Below are positions 47,522-57,515 of a stretch of 64,000 nucleotides of DNA, in pieces. The stretch's first letter is position 1, and each line of letters starts with the position of its first letter. A program made the translations under genes and the position numbers. This stretch comes from Stutzerimonas nitrititolerans (GTDB lineage Bacteria; Pseudomonadota; Gammaproteobacteria; Pseudomonadales; Pseudomonadaceae). The notes beneath the pieces are model-generated. The model did not search any database. It had not been told where the DNA came from and was given only the letters and a program-made list of their open reading frames with translations. The stretch is taken from assembly GCF_003696285.1 (NCBI RefSeq), contig NZ_RFFL01000006.1, positions 124,001-188,000 on the forward strand, read 5' to 3'.

Positions 47522-49444
47522 ATGAATAACTGGTTTGGCAATATCAGCGTAAGCCGCAAGCTCGTCTTGGGCTTCGGCGTTGTCCTGGCCCTCACGCTCA
47601 TCCTGGCCTGGATCGGCTGGGGCAGTCTCGGCAGCGTCATCCAGCGCAGTGGCTGGATGACGCAGATCGCCCAGCTCAACAACAACCTGACGGACCTGCG
47701 CATCGCGCGCCTGCAACTCATGCTGGCCAACGGCAACGCAGCCACCAGCGGCCGCGTGGACGAGACGCTGGAAATCTACCTGTCCGAGCAGACCAAGCTG
47801 CTCAACACCTTCAAGAACCCGGTCAATGTGGCGATGCTCAAGGAGCAGGCCGGCTACAACGAGCTGTTCCGACGCTCGCTGAACGACATGCGCCAGGGCT
47901 ACGCCCAGGCCAACGGCGCCAGCCAGACCATTGGTGAAAGCTCCACCCGGCTCGACGAACTTACCGCCCAGGCCAGTGCACGGATCTCGCAACTGACCGA
48001 GGACAACGAGCATCGCTTCGAGCAGTACCGCGCCATCGCCGAGGTCAAGGAAGAGGTGAAGCACGCGCAGTATCTGCTGCAGATCTTCATCACGACGTCG
48101 ACGCCGCAGAACGCCCAGGCGGTCTATACCCAGCTCGACAGAGCCCTGACCACCCTCGATCGGCAGCGCAGCAGCCTCGACCTAGCCAACCGGGACACCG
48201 CGCAGCAGATCCGTTCGGTCCTGGCCGAGTACCGCAAGGCGATCGAATCGCTGGAAGCGGCGACCCAGGCGATCGCCACGGCGCGCCAGGGCATGATCGA
48301 CCATCAGACGGAAATTCTGCGCCTGAGCGACGCCCTCTACACCTACCAGCTGGAACGGCTGGAAATCGAAGGCAGCGAGGCCGTCAACCGTCTCATCCTG
48401 AGCGCGACGCTGGCCGTGCTGCTCGGTATCCTGGCGGCGTGGCTGATCAGCCGGCAGATCATCCTGCCGCTGCGGACCACACTGGCGGACGTCGAACGCA
48501 TCGCCTCGGGCGACCTGACTGCCACCGCGGCGATCACCCGTCGCGATGAGTTGGGCGTCCTGCAGCGGGGCATCCAACAGATGGGCGTCACCCTGCGCGA
48601 GCTGATCGGCGGCATTCGTGACGGCGTGAGCCAGATCAGCAGCGCTGCCGAGGAACTGTCGGCGGTCACCATGCAGACCAGCGCTGGCGTCAACAGCCAG
48701 AAAGAGGAAACCGATCAGGTCGCCACGGCCATGCACGAGATGTCGGCGACCGTCCACGAAGTCGCCCGCAACGCCGAGCAGGCGGCGCAGGCCGCCACCG
48801 AAGCGGATGTCGAAGCCCGTGACGGCGACCGCGTGGTCGCTGAGGTGGTCACGCAGATCGAGCGCATGGCCAGCGAAGTCATCCGCTCCTCGGAGGCGAT
48901 GACTGCGCTGCAAAGCGACAGCGACAAGATCGGCAGCGTGATGGGCGTGATTCGTGCCGTGGCCGAGCAGACCAACCTGTTGGCGCTCAATGCCGCGATC
49001 GAGGCCGCGCGTGCCGGTGAGGCTGGACGCGGTTTCGCCGTGGTGGCCGATGAAGTGCGCGGACTGGCGCAGCGCACGCAGAAATCCACCGAAGAGATCG
49101 AGCAACTGGTCAGCGCGCTGCACGGCGGCACGCAGCAGGTCGCGGCCATCATGCAAGGGAGCCGCAGCCTCACCGACAGCAGCGTCGAGTTGGCGCGTCG
49201 CGCGGGCACCTCGCTGGCCAGCATCACCCGCACCGTGTCCAATATCCAGGCCATGAACCAGCAGATCGCCACCGCGGCCGAAGAGCAGAGCGCGGTCGCC
49301 GAGGAGATCAGCCGTAGCGTGGTGAACGTGCGTGACGTTGCGGAGCAGACCGCTGCCGCCAGCGAGGAAACCGCGGCGTCCAGCGTCGAGCTGGCGCGCC
49401 TGGGTACTCAGTTGCAGACGATGGTCAGTCGCTTCCGGATCTGA
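47522..49444 (+). CDS. Methyl-accepting chemotaxis protein with helical bimodular sensor domain
   Basis: 640 residues: membrane helix (about 13-34), a periplasmic all-helical domain of about 250 residues (36-285) that fits the HBM type of McpS, second helix (about 289-308), HAMP (about 310-362, [18 protein letters not shown]), and a cytoplasmic signalling domain with the tip [18 protein letters not shown] (about 481-498) and Gln/Glu methylation sites. HBM receptors sense organic acids and similar ligands. A sigma-28 promoter precedes it. No C-terminal CheR pentapeptide is present. Confidence 0.93.
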   Translation: MNNWFGNISVSRKLVLGFGVVLALTLILAWIGWGSLGSVIQRSGWMTQIAQLNNNLTDLRIARLQLMLANGNAATSGRVDETLEIYLSEQTKLLNTFKNPVNVAMLKEQAGYNELFRRSLNDMRQGYAQANGASQTIGESSTRLDELTAQASARISQLTEDNEHRFEQYRAIAEVKEEVKHAQYLLQIFITTSTPQNAQAVYTQLDRALTTLDRQRSSLDLANRDTAQQIRSVLAEYRKAIESLEAATQAIATARQGMIDHQTEILRLSDALYTYQLERLEIEGSEAVNRLILSATLAVLLGILAAWLISRQIILPLRTTLADVERIASGDLTATAAITRRDELGVLQRGIQQMGVTLRELIGGIRDGVSQISSAAEELSAVTMQTSAGVNSQKEETDQVATAMHEMSATVHEVARNAEQAAQAATEADVEARDGDRVVAEVVTQIERMASEVIRSSEAMTALQSDSDKIGSVMGVIRAVAEQTNLLALNAAIEAARAGEAGRGFAVVADEVRGLAQRTQKSTEEIEQLVSALHGGTQQVAAIMQGSRSLTDSSVELARRAGTSLASITRTVSNIQAMNQQIATAAEEQSAVAEEISRSVVNVRDVAEQTAAASEETAASSVELARLGTQLQTMVSRFRI

Positions 49445-49451
49445 CCGGCGC

Positions 49452-49694
49452 CTACTTCGCCGCGAGGCCTCGCCTCGCGGCGGAACGGCGACCTCTGGAG
49501 CGGTGCCGCCGGGCACCCCACAGCAGCGCGGCGATCAGTGCGCTCATCACGCACATCTCCAGCATCATCAGGCCATTGAACAGCTGATAGCCCCAGCCGC
49601 GGTGATAGCCCATGAGATAGGTGGCCAGCATCAGCACCACCAGCGAGAGGGCGAAGACGACGACGCCCTGGAGCAGTCCCTTCAGTGATTTCAT
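49452..49694 (-). CDS. Small inner-membrane protein of unknown function
   Basis: 80 residues starting MKSLKGLLQG; AAGGGA five bases before the ATG at 49694 supports this start over a longer one at 49760. Two membrane helices (about 9-28 and 36-60) and a highly basic tail (RRHRSRGRRSAARRGLAAK). A palindromic GC hairpin (CGCCGCGAG/CTCGCGGCG) lies in its last codons and may end both it and the convergent chemoreceptor gene. I do not recognise a family. Confidence 0.65.
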   Translation of the reverse strand: MKSLKGLLQGVVVFALSLVVLMLATYLMGYHRGWGYQLFNGLMMLEMCVMSALIAALLWGARRHRSRGRRSAARRGLAAK

Positions 49695-49783
49695 ACGATT
49701 CCCTTCGACGGTCGAATTCACTTGCAGAATATCGATCACGTCCAAGCGAAACGGTTCCACCCGCGCGCTGCTTGCCCTCTTCG

Positions 49784-50248
49784 TTACGCCTGCGACTGCA
49801 GGTAGTTCTGCAGGCCGATGCGATCGATCAGCCCCAACTGCTGCTCCAGCCAGTAGGCATGATCCTCTTCGGTGTCGTGCAGCTGCAGGGCGAGGATGTC
49901 GCGGGTCACGTAGTCACCGTGCTGCTCGGCCAGGTCGATACCCTTGGCCAGCGCGGCGCGCACCTTGTATTCGAGCGCCAGGTCGTTGCGCAGCATTTCC
50001 GGCACGGTATGGCCGACATCCAGCGCATCGGGTGTCATGTCGGGCGTGCCTTCGAGGAACAGGATGCGTTGCAGCAGCGCATCGGCGTGCTGGGTTTCCT
50101 CTTCCATTTCATGATTGATGCGCTCGTAGAGCTTGGCGAAGCCCCAGTCGGCATACATCCGCGAGTGCAGGAAATACTGGTCGCGCGCGGCCAGCTCTCC
50201 ACGCAGCAGTTCTTTCAGATACTCGATGACCTGTGGCTGACCTTGCAT
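49784..50248 (-). CDS. ftnA: Bacterial ferritin FtnA (bacterioferritin-like, lacking the heme Met)
   Basis: 154-residue four-helix ferritin subunit that stores iron in a 24-mer shell. Ferroxidase ligands are in ELAARDQYF (Glu18), [11 protein letters not shown] (Glu51, His54) and [10 protein letters not shown] (Glu127, His130). The residue that holds heme in true bacterioferritins (Met52) is Thr52. This is the P. aeruginosa FtnA/BfrA (PA4235) type rather than BfrB. AGGAGAGTCGC precedes the ATG. Often adjacent to a ferredoxin gene; not here. Confidence 0.9.
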   Translation of the reverse strand: MQGQPQVIEYLKELLRGELAARDQYFLHSRMYADWGFAKLYERINHEMEEETQHADALLQRILFLEGTPDMTPDALDVGHTVPEMLRNDLALEYKVRAALAKGIDLAEQHGDYVTRDILALQLHDTEEDHAYWLEQQLGLIDRIGLQNYLQSQA

Positions 50249-50457
50249 TGCGACTCTCTCCTGCGCTGACGCTACTTAGTACCCGGGCAATGATACGCCC
50301 AATCGGAGCCGGGCGAACCCTTGCCCCGTTGTCGCGGGCAACCGACTGACCAGCCGGTCACTACGGTCCAGGTCGAACTCCCGAGCCGGAGCGGAGCTCT
50401 ACAAGAACTGCCGCAGCGTCATCGCGACGCCTTGCTCGCCCAAAATCAGGAGTATGG

Positions 50458-51546
50458 ATGCCGCCATCTTTTCGAGCGCCTCGAGGCCCGCTACCGTATT
50501 TCAGCTTCACCGCAGCCTTGCTCACCCTGCTGATCCTCTCCGGCTGCGCCGATGACGAGCATCCCGCGCAGGTGCCGCCACGCATGGCCTTCGTCGAGCC
50601 GCTGCAACGAATCGATCACGGCCCGCAGACCCTGCGCTTTCCAGGCGTGGTCGAGAGCGTGACCACCACACAACTGGCTTTTCAGGTACCCGGGCGCGTC
50701 GAACGCATCCTCGTCGACGAAGGTACGCGAGTGAAAAAGGGCCAGCCGCTGGCCAAGCTCGATCCCACCGATTACCAGCTGCAACTACGCGAGGCCGAAG
50801 CGCGGCTGCGTCAACTGGAGGCGGACCTGAGACGCAAGCGCACCTTGCTGGCCGAAGGGATTCTCGCGCCGGCGGCGGTCGAACCGTTGCAGGCCAACGT
50901 GGTAGCGGCGCGCGTGGCACGTGACAGTGCCCGACGCGACATCGGCCACAGCACGCTGCATGCGCCCTTCGACGGCGTCGTCGCGCGGCGTCTGGTCGAG
51001 CCGGACATGGTGGTCGCCAACGGCTCGCCCGTGCTGGAACTGCAGAACAACCAGCACATCGAGGTCAGGGTCGACCTGCCCGAGACCGCCGCTCTGAACA
51101 TTCCGCTGAACACCACCTTGCAGGCCGAGGGCGAGCTGATCATCGCCGACCTGACACTGCCGCTGACCTACAAGGAACACAGCACCCAGCCACGTGAAGG
51201 CTCGCGCACCTATCGCCTGACCCTGCAGGGCGATCCGCCGGCGGACTACAACCTGCTGCCGGGAATGGCCATGCGGGTTCGCCTGCAGCGCCCGCCTACC
51301 GCGCAGGAGGATGCGCCGCCACGTTTTCGCCTACCGCTCACCGCGGTACAAACGGCACCGAACGGCGTCCATTACCTGTGGCTGGTCGTGGACGGTCACG
51401 CCCGGCGCCGCGACCTGCGCCTCGAGCGTATCGAAGCGGACCACGCGGTGGTCAGTGGCGATCTGAACGAGCAGATGCTGGTGGTGGTGGCCGGCGGCAG
51501 CAAGCTGTCCGAAGACCAGCCGGTCAAAGCCGAACGGCGGAAATAG
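50458..51546 (+). CDS. RND efflux periplasmic adaptor (membrane fusion protein)
   Basis: 362 residues with a lipoprotein signal (ILSGC, Cys about 30), a first beta-barrel-like lipoyl half FPGVVESVTTTQLAFQVPGRVERI, VDEGTRVKKGQPLAKLDPTD (about 84-103), a helical hairpin, the second lipoyl half LHAPFDGVVARRLVEPDMVV and a beta-barrel domain. It connects the inner-membrane pump to the outer-membrane channel. AGGAG five bases before the ATG at 50458. First of three genes with the RND pump and channel. Confidence 0.93.
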   Translation: MPPSFRAPRGPLPYFSFTAALLTLLILSGCADDEHPAQVPPRMAFVEPLQRIDHGPQTLRFPGVVESVTTTQLAFQVPGRVERILVDEGTRVKKGQPLAKLDPTDYQLQLREAEARLRQLEADLRRKRTLLAEGILAPAAVEPLQANVVAARVARDSARRDIGHSTLHAPFDGVVARRLVEPDMVVANGSPVLELQNNQHIEVRVDLPETAALNIPLNTTLQAEGELIIADLTLPLTYKEHSTQPREGSRTYRLTLQGDPPADYNLLPGMAMRVRLQRPPTAQEDAPPRFRLPLTAVQTAPNGVHYLWLVVDGHARRRDLRLERIEADHAVVSGDLNEQMLVVVAGGSKLSEDQPVKAERRK

Positions 51547-51550
51547 GCAG

Positions 51551-54500
51551 ATGGATGTAGCCCGTTACGCCATCTGCAAGCCGGTCAATATCTGGGTGTT
51601 GCTGCTGATCTGCCTGATCGGCGGCGCCGTCGCGTTCTTCGAGATGGGCCGCCTGGAAGACCCCGAATTCACCATCAAGGAAGCCATCGTCACGGTGCAA
51701 TACCCCGGCGCGACTGCCATCGAGGTCGAGCAGGAAGTCACCGAGCCGTTGGAAAGCGCCATCCAGGAGCTCGCCGAGATCAAGGAAATCCGCTCGCGCT
51801 CGATGATCGGCCAGGCCGAAATCCGCGTGGAAATCCAGGACCGCTATACCGGCGATCAGCTCGAACAGATCTGGGACAAGCTGCGCAACAAGCTCGACGA
51901 TGCCCGACAGGAGTTGCCGCCAGGCATCGACCCGCCGTTGGTCAATGATGATTTCGGCGACGTCTACGGAATTTTCTTCGCCCTGACCGGCGAAGGCTTG
52001 ACCTTGCAGGAACTGCACGAAGTAGCCAAGGACCTGCGCCGCGGCCTGATCGCGGCCGAAGGCGTCGGCCAGGTGGAGATCGCCGGGGTGCGCGAAGAGC
52101 GGATTCTGGTGGAAGTCGATCAGGCGCGCCTGGCCGCGCTGCGTCTGTCCCCGAAAGAACTGGTTGCGGCGCTCGGCGACGCCGATGCCGCGGTGGAGGC
52201 CGGCGGTGTGCGCGCAGGCGAGTTCTTCGTGCACATTCGCCCCACCGGCGCCTTCGATTCGCTGGATGCCCTGCGTGCGCTACCGGTCGGCCAGGGCCAG
52301 CAAAGCGTCGATCTGGGCTCCATCGCCACATTGAAACGCGAGTACGCCGAGCGTCCTGTCCAGATCATCCGCCATAACGGCGAGCCGGCGCTGACCCTCG
52401 GGATCAGCGGCATTTCCGGCAGCAATATCGTCGAGGTCGGTGACAGCGTCGAAGCGGCGTTGCAAGCCATGCAGCACCTGATGCCGCTGGGGGCCGAGCT
52501 GCATCCGCTCTACCAGCAGCACCGCATCGTCAACGACTCGGTCAACAGTTTCGCGCTCAATGTCTTTCTTTCGGTGGCCATCGTCGTCGGCGTGCTCTGC
52601 CTGGCGATGGGCCTGCGTGCCGGGGTGATCATCGGCGCGGTGCTGTTCCTGACGGTACTCGGCACGCTGCTGCTGATGTGGCTGGCCGGAATCGAGCTGG
52701 AGCGCATCTCCCTCGGGGCACTGATCATCGCCATGGGCATGCTGGTGGACAACGCCGTGGTGATCTGCGACGGCATGCTGATCCAGAAGCAGCGTGGCAT
52801 GAATATCCTCGACGCTTCACGCCAGACCTTGCAGCAGACGCAATGGCCGCTGCTCGGCGCGACCATCATCGGCATCCTGGCGTTCGCCGGTATTGGCCTC
52901 TCCCAAGACACCACAGGTGAATTCCTGTTCTCGCTGTTCTTCGTCATCGCCGTCTCGTTGCTGCTGAGCTGGCTGCTGGCATTGCTGGTGGTGCCACTGT
53001 TCGGTCACTACCTGTTGGAGCGCAAGGACGACAGGCAAGCGGACGAAGCCCACAACGCCGACGAGGCCTACAGCGGCCCGATCTACAACCGTTACCGACG
53101 CGTTGCCGGCGCGGTGCTCGCCCGGCCCTGGCTGACGCTGGGGGTGCTGGTGGTGCTCACCGTGCTCAGCGTGCTGGGCTTCAGCCGGGTCCCGCAGAGC
53201 TTCTTCCCGCCTTCGAGCACACCGCTGTTCTACGTCAATCTGTTCTTGGCGCAGGGCACGCATATCCGTGAAACCAGCCGCACCGCCGAGGACGTCGAGG
53301 GCTACCTGAAGGGGCTCGACGGCGTCACCGATGTTTCCACCTTCGTCGGCGCGGGCGCGTCGCGCTTCATGCTGACTTATGCGCCGGAGCAGCCCAACCC
53401 GGCCCTGATGCACTTTCTGGTGCGCACCGAAGATGCCGAGGTGATCGCCAGGCTGGTGCGCGAGGTGAACCAGACGTTGCCGGGTCGCTATCCAGCCGCC
53501 GATGTCGCCGCCGCGCAATTCATGTTCGGCCCCAACGCCGAGGCCAAGCTCGAAGCGCGCATCAGCGGCCCCGAGCTGGATGAGTTGCGCCGGTTGTCCG
53601 CCGAGGGCCAGCGCATCCTTCAGGAGCGGGGCCAGGTCTTCAACATTCGCGACGACTGGCGTGCCCCCGTGCCGGTGCTGCGTCCGCAACTGGATCTGGA
53701 CCGCCTGGCCGATGCCGGGCTGACCCGCCAGCAGGTGGCGCAGGCGTTGGCGGCGGCCAGCGAAGGGCAGCAGGCAAGCGTGTTCCGTGACGGTGACGAG
53801 CTGATCCCGATCCTGCTCCGCGCCACACCCGAAGATCGCGTGGCGCCGGGCGACCTGTTGCAAAGGCTGATCTGGAGCCCGGCGACGGCTAGCTACGTGC
53901 CGCTGGCGCAGGTGGCCGATGGCATCGAGGCGGCGTTCGAGGAATCGATGATTCGCCGCTACGGCCGTGAGCGCACCATCACCATCCGCGCCGAACCGCG
54001 CGACGGCGAAAACACCAACGACGCCTTCGAGCGAATGCGCCCGCTGATCGAGGGCATCGAACTGCCGGTCGGTTACTCGCTGGAATGGGGCGGCGATCAC
54101 GAACAGTCTTCCGACGCCCAGCAGGCGCTGGCCAGCACGCTGGCGCTGCCCTACCTGGCAATGGTCCTGGTCACGGTGCTGCTGTTCGCCAAGGTTCGCC
54201 AGCCGCTGATGATCTGGCTGGTAGTGCCCATGGCGTTGTGCGGCGTCACCCTCGGCCTGCTGCTGACCGGTCAGCCATTCGGCTTCATGGCGCTGCTCGG
54301 GCTGCTCAGCCTGACCGGCATGCTGATCAAGAATGCCGTGGTGCTGGTGGACGAAATCGACCGACAGATCGCCGACGAGGTCCCGCGTCTGACCGCCATC
54401 ATCGAGGCCTCCGCCTCGCGCCTGCGGCCTGTGGTCATGGCCGCGGGCACCACGGTGCTGGGCATGGTGCCGCTGCTGTTCGATCCGTTTTTCGCCAACA

Positions 54501-54607
54501 TGGCGGTGACCATCATGGGCGGGCTGGGTTTCGCCACGCTGCTCACCTTGCTGGCTGTGCCGTGTCTGTACCTGGTGTTCATGCGCGTCAAGCCGGAGGA
54601 AACCTGA
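51551..54607 (+). CDS. RND-family multidrug efflux pump, inner-membrane subunit
   Basis: 1018 residues: twelve membrane helices and two large periplasmic loops, as in AcrB. N-terminal VARYAICKPVNIWVLLLICL and MGRLEDPEFTIKEAIVTVQYPGA are typical of this subgroup. The TM4 proton-relay pair (AcrB Asp407-Asp408) reads MGMLVDNAVVICDG, i.e. Asp-Asn, and the TM10 Lys is in LIKNAVVLVDE. The TM4 pair change is shared by a branch of RND pumps and may alter coupling. 4 bases after the adaptor; ATGA overlap with the next gene. Confidence 0.93.
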   Translation: MDVARYAICKPVNIWVLLLICLIGGAVAFFEMGRLEDPEFTIKEAIVTVQYPGATAIEVEQEVTEPLESAIQELAEIKEIRSRSMIGQAEIRVEIQDRYTGDQLEQIWDKLRNKLDDARQELPPGIDPPLVNDDFGDVYGIFFALTGEGLTLQELHEVAKDLRRGLIAAEGVGQVEIAGVREERILVEVDQARLAALRLSPKELVAALGDADAAVEAGGVRAGEFFVHIRPTGAFDSLDALRALPVGQGQQSVDLGSIATLKREYAERPVQIIRHNGEPALTLGISGISGSNIVEVGDSVEAALQAMQHLMPLGAELHPLYQQHRIVNDSVNSFALNVFLSVAIVVGVLCLAMGLRAGVIIGAVLFLTVLGTLLLMWLAGIELERISLGALIIAMGMLVDNAVVICDGMLIQKQRGMNILDASRQTLQQTQWPLLGATIIGILAFAGIGLSQDTTGEFLFSLFFVIAVSLLLSWLLALLVVPLFGHYLLERKDDRQADEAHNADEAYSGPIYNRYRRVAGAVLARPWLTLGVLVVLTVLSVLGFSRVPQSFFPPSSTPLFYVNLFLAQGTHIRETSRTAEDVEGYLKGLDGVTDVSTFVGAGASRFMLTYAPEQPNPALMHFLVRTEDAEVIARLVREVNQTLPGRYPAADVAAAQFMFGPNAEAKLEARISGPELDELRRLSAEGQRILQERGQVFNIRDDWRAPVPVLRPQLDLDRLADAGLTRQQVAQALAAASEGQQASVFRDGDELIPILLRATPEDRVAPGDLLQRLIWSPATASYVPLAQVADGIEAAFEESMIRRYGRERTITIRAEPRDGENTNDAFERMRPLIEGIELPVGYSLEWGGDHEQSSDAQQALASTLALPYLAMVLVTVLLFAKVRQPLMIWLVVPMALCGVTLGLLLTGQPFGFMALLGLLSLTGMLIKNAVVLVDEIDRQIADEVPRLTAIIEASASRLRPVVMAAGTTVLGMVPLLFDPFFANMAVTIMGGLGFATLLTLLAVPCLYLVFMRVKPEET

Positions 54608-56079
54608 TGCCGAGCCGATTGCCGCGTACGCCCCTGGCCTGGGCTTTGACGCTGATGCTCGGCGCCTGTTCCAGCGTGCCGGAGCGGCCCGCGCCCGACG
54701 TGCCGGAATCCTGGTTTCATGCCGTGCGCGAGCAACCGGCAGACGCTGAGGCACTAGCCGATTGGTGGCAGCAATTCGACGATCCGGCATTGACCCAACT
54801 GGTGCGCCGGGCGCTGGAAAACAACCGCGACATCCGCCTGGCAATGCTGCGCGTGGACACCGCGCGGGCGCAGCTGCGTCAGGCCCGCGCCGGGCTGTTC
54901 CCGACCTTCGATCTACCAGGTTCGGCCAGCCGTCAGTGGATCGAAAACAACAACGAGCCGAATCCCGACACCCCCATCGGCGAGTTCGTCCCGGATGATG
55001 ACGTGATCACCTTCGACAGCTGGGAACTGGCGCTGCAGGCCACGTGGGAGCTGGACATCTTCGGCGCCACCCGGGCACGGACCGACAGCGCACGACAGCA
55101 GATTCGCTCGGCCCAGGCACAAGCCATCGCCGCGCGGCTGGCGGTCGCCTCGAACACCGCGCAAGGTTACGTGCAACTGCGCGCACTGGAAGGCCAGCGT
55201 GCGCTGCTGGTCGAAGGCATCGAACTGGCGGCGGGGCTCGAACGTATCGCCCGCGCACTGTTCGAGGCCGGCGAGGTTACCCGTCTGGATGTCGAGGCCA
55301 GCGCCGCCGAACGGGCTTCGCTGGAAGCGGACCTCGATGAACTGGACATCAATCTGGCCGAAGCACGGCTGGCATTGGATACGCTGCTCGCCGAACCGCC
55401 AGGCAGCACCGCGCACCAGCTCACGACCTCGGCACGGGTGCCACTGGCAGAGCAGGCCATTCCAGCGGGGCAACCGTTGGACTTGCTGCGCCGCCGCCCC
55501 GATCTGATCGCCGAAGCAGCGCAGCTAGAGGCCGCACAACTGCAGTCGCTGGCCGCTCGCCGAGATATGTTTCCGACACTGGCGGTACAGGCAGCGGTCG
55601 GGCGCTCCGGGCTGGCACTGGGCGATGCCTTTTCTTCGGCCTCGAACTTTGCCCGCCTCGGCGCAACCTTCGGCCTGCCCTTTCTCGATTACCGGCGGCG
55701 CAGCGCAGCCGTCGAGCTGGCCGATGTCGAGGGCGAAAGCGCGTACCTCGGCTTCCAGCAGGCCCTGGCCGAAGCCCTGGAGGAAGTCGAGCGATCACTG
55801 GTCCGCATCGATGGACAACAGCGCCGCCTGACTTCGCTGCGCACCACCCTGCGCCATCGCCAGCTCGCTTACGAACTGGCGCAGAAAAGCTATCGGCTGG
55901 GCGAGGCGAACCTCAACGAAGTGCTCGATGCCCAGCGCGGCTCGCTGCAGGCAAGACAGCAAGTCCTGCAGGGCCGCACCGCGCTGGCGACGGCGCAGGT
56001 CGCGCTGTTCGTGGCGCTGGGCGGCGGCTGGGAAATGGATCCGAATGCCACGCAGAGCATCGGCGGGTCAGGTCCGTAA
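54607..56079 (+). CDS. Outer-membrane efflux channel, NodT/OprM family lipoprotein
   Basis: 490 residues: lipobox LGAC (Cys about 20), then two OEP repeats with long helices forming the periplasmic barrel (e.g. NRDIRLAMLRVDTARAQLRQ, LALQATWELDIFGATRARTD, LDLLRRRPDLIAEAAQLEA, KSYRLGEANLNEVLDAQRG). The NodT-type signature WELDIFGATRA and DLLRRRPDL are clear. It forms the exit duct of the tripartite pump. ATG overlaps the RND stop. A pair of 22-bp repeats and a gene remnant follow. Confidence 0.93.
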   Translation: MPSRLPRTPLAWALTLMLGACSSVPERPAPDVPESWFHAVREQPADAEALADWWQQFDDPALTQLVRRALENNRDIRLAMLRVDTARAQLRQARAGLFPTFDLPGSASRQWIENNNEPNPDTPIGEFVPDDDVITFDSWELALQATWELDIFGATRARTDSARQQIRSAQAQAIAARLAVASNTAQGYVQLRALEGQRALLVEGIELAAGLERIARALFEAGEVTRLDVEASAAERASLEADLDELDINLAEARLALDTLLAEPPGSTAHQLTTSARVPLAEQAIPAGQPLDLLRRRPDLIAEAAQLEAAQLQSLAARRDMFPTLAVQAAVGRSGLALGDAFSSASNFARLGATFGLPFLDYRRRSAAVELADVEGESAYLGFQQALAEALEEVERSLVRIDGQQRRLTSLRTTLRHRQLAYELAQKSYRLGEANLNEVLDAQRGSLQARQQVLQGRTALATAQVALFVALGGGWEMDPNATQSIGGSGP

Positions 56080-56146
56080 GCCGCCCGGAGTACTGGAGAC
56101 CGGGCAACAAGGCATCTTTTACAGCGAACCAGTACGCCTGAACAAC

Positions 56147-56196
56147 GGCCGAACAAGTTTGGCCCTACAGCCCCCGTAGGGCCGATTCATTCGGCC
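56147..56196. repeat. Inverted pair of 22-bp GTAGGGCCGA palindromic repeats (second locus)
   Basis: GGCCGAACAAGTTTGGCCCT then AC (56147-56168) faces GTAGGGCCGATTCATTCGGC then C (56176-56196). These are the same two unit types as at 6720-6774, here back to back with the GTAGGG ends inward. Confidence 0.8.
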
Positions 56197-56216
56197 ACCC
56201 GGCCGGCATCGAGCTC

Positions 56217-56290
56217 GCCAGGAAAAGCACCTGCAGATGTAAGCCTCTTCGAGTGGCTGGGCCAGGCGTTCGGCGTGGTGATGTCGCTAC
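56217..56290 (+). pseudogene. Remnant of the small membrane-protein gene (duplicate of 31811 locus)
   Basis: From GCCAGGAAAAG to GTCGCTAC this stretch aligns with the ribosome site and first 18 or so codons of the gene at 31811-32104: TTCGAGTGGCTGGGCCAGGC differs from the intact copy by one base. The start ATG has become CTG, the fourth codon GAA has become TAA, and a base is inserted before CGCTAC. The rest of the gene is missing. Confidence 0.75.
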
Positions 56291-56467
56291 CGAGCCATGT
56301 CAAAGTCGGACGTCACAGCCCCCACTCGCAGGCGTCAGGGGGATGCTGTTTCCTACCTGGCGAAGCGCTTCCTGAATCCCCACAACCGTCCGCGGTTCGC
56401 GAGCAAGGACTCGGCGCCCCCTCGCTCCTACGAAAACGCGCAGGGCGAACCAGGTTTGCTTTTTCGA

Positions 56468-57358
56468 TCAGCTACGCATCCAAGGTGGTGTCGGCGGCTC
56501 GTCGCTAGGTTCGTCCGTCGCGTTGCGCAGGGCTTCCTTGCGCGCCTGTTCAGCCAGAGTGGCTTTGATCTCGCGCATCACTGCATCAAGGTCCGCTGCG
56601 TCTTCCGGCTCAGCAAACTCACCGGTCAGCTCGGTATCCGGCGTCAGCTTGCCGTCCTCATACAGCGCCCACATTTCCTTGGCGTAACGGGTGTACCTGA
56701 GCTCCGGTGCGAACTGGCCGAAGTAGGCCGACATGTTGCCGACGTCGCGCTCGAGCATCTCGAACGCATGGTTGTTGCCCGCGGCGTCCACGGCTTGCGG
56801 CAGGTCGATGATCACCGGGCCGTGCTCGTCGAGCAGCACGTTGAACTCGGACAGGTCGCCGTGCACCAGGCCGGCACAGAGCATCTTCACCACCTCGCCG
56901 ATCATGAAAGCGTGGAATTCGCGCGCATCGTCGGGGTGCAATTCCACGTCATTGAGACGGGGCGCCGCATCGCCGTCCTCGCCTTCGATCATTTCCATCA
57001 GCAGCACGCCGTCGAGAAAGTCATAGGGCTTGGGTACCCGCACACCGGCGTCGGCCAGGCGGAACAGGGCTGCCACCTCGGCGTTCTGCCAGCTTTCTTC
57101 CCGCTCCTTGCGGCCATGCCGGGAGCCCTTGGCCATTGCCCGGGCGTCGCGGCTGTTGCGCACCTTGCGGCCTTCCTGATATTTCACGGCCTGCCGAAAG
57201 CTGCGTTTGGTGGCTTCCTTGTAGACCTTGGCGCAACGCAACTCATCACCGCAGCGCACCACGTATACCGCCGCCTCCTTGCCGCTCATCAGCGGCCGCA
57301 GCACCTCGTCGATCAGCCCATCCTCGACCAGCGGCTCGAGTCGTTTTGGTGTTTTCAT
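56468..57358 (-). CDS. RIO1-family serine/threonine kinase
   Basis: 296 residues with the RIO kinase fold. ATP site: MSGKEAAVYVV and the Lys in LRCAKVYKEA (about 45-50); flexible loop with SFRQAVKYQEGRKVRNSRDAR; catalytic LVHGDLSEFNVLL (about 180-192, HGD-x4-N) and metal motif IIDLPQAVD (about 200, in place of DFG). The bacterial RIO group is usual in Pseudomonas; its targets are unknown. ATG at 57358; a TTG four codons upstream is less likely. Divergent from ada. Confidence 0.9.
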   Translation of the reverse strand: MKTPKRLEPLVEDGLIDEVLRPLMSGKEAAVYVVRCGDELRCAKVYKEATKRSFRQAVKYQEGRKVRNSRDARAMAKGSRHGRKEREESWQNAEVAALFRLADAGVRVPKPYDFLDGVLLMEMIEGEDGDAAPRLNDVELHPDDAREFHAFMIGEVVKMLCAGLVHGDLSEFNVLLDEHGPVIIDLPQAVDAAGNNHAFEMLERDVGNMSAYFGQFAPELRYTRYAKEMWALYEDGKLTPDTELTGEFAEPEDAADLDAVMREIKATLAEQARKEALRNATDEPSDEPPTPPWMRS

Positions 57359-57515
57359 CGGCGACTTCAAGTCCCTTCTCAGCTAAGCAGGCCTGCAGGT
57401 TACGGTAATCCCCACTGGCCTTCCATGCTCGGCCGCAAGTTTGAAAGCGCACAACGGATTGGCATCGCGCAGCACAGGATCGACAATTCAACACACACCC
57501 CAACGGAGCACCGCA

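Larger units (their letters stand above)
56080..56467. other. 388-bp gap after the RND operon
   Basis: Holds the repeat pair at 56147-56196 and the gene remnant at 56217-56290, both listed separately. From 56291 to 56467 I see no gene or structured element. Confidence 0.6.

Noticed and set aside
48182..49516. 444-codon minus-strand frame over the chemoreceptor signalling domain
   Set aside because: Shadow frame; the plus-strand receptor has intact motifs from start to stop.
52817..54844. 675-codon open frame antisense to the RND pump and channel
   Set aside because: It is a GC-rich shadow of real genes: no ribosome site, a composition full of His, Gln, Arg and Gly, and no recognisable domain, while the plus strand encodes conserved proteins throughout.
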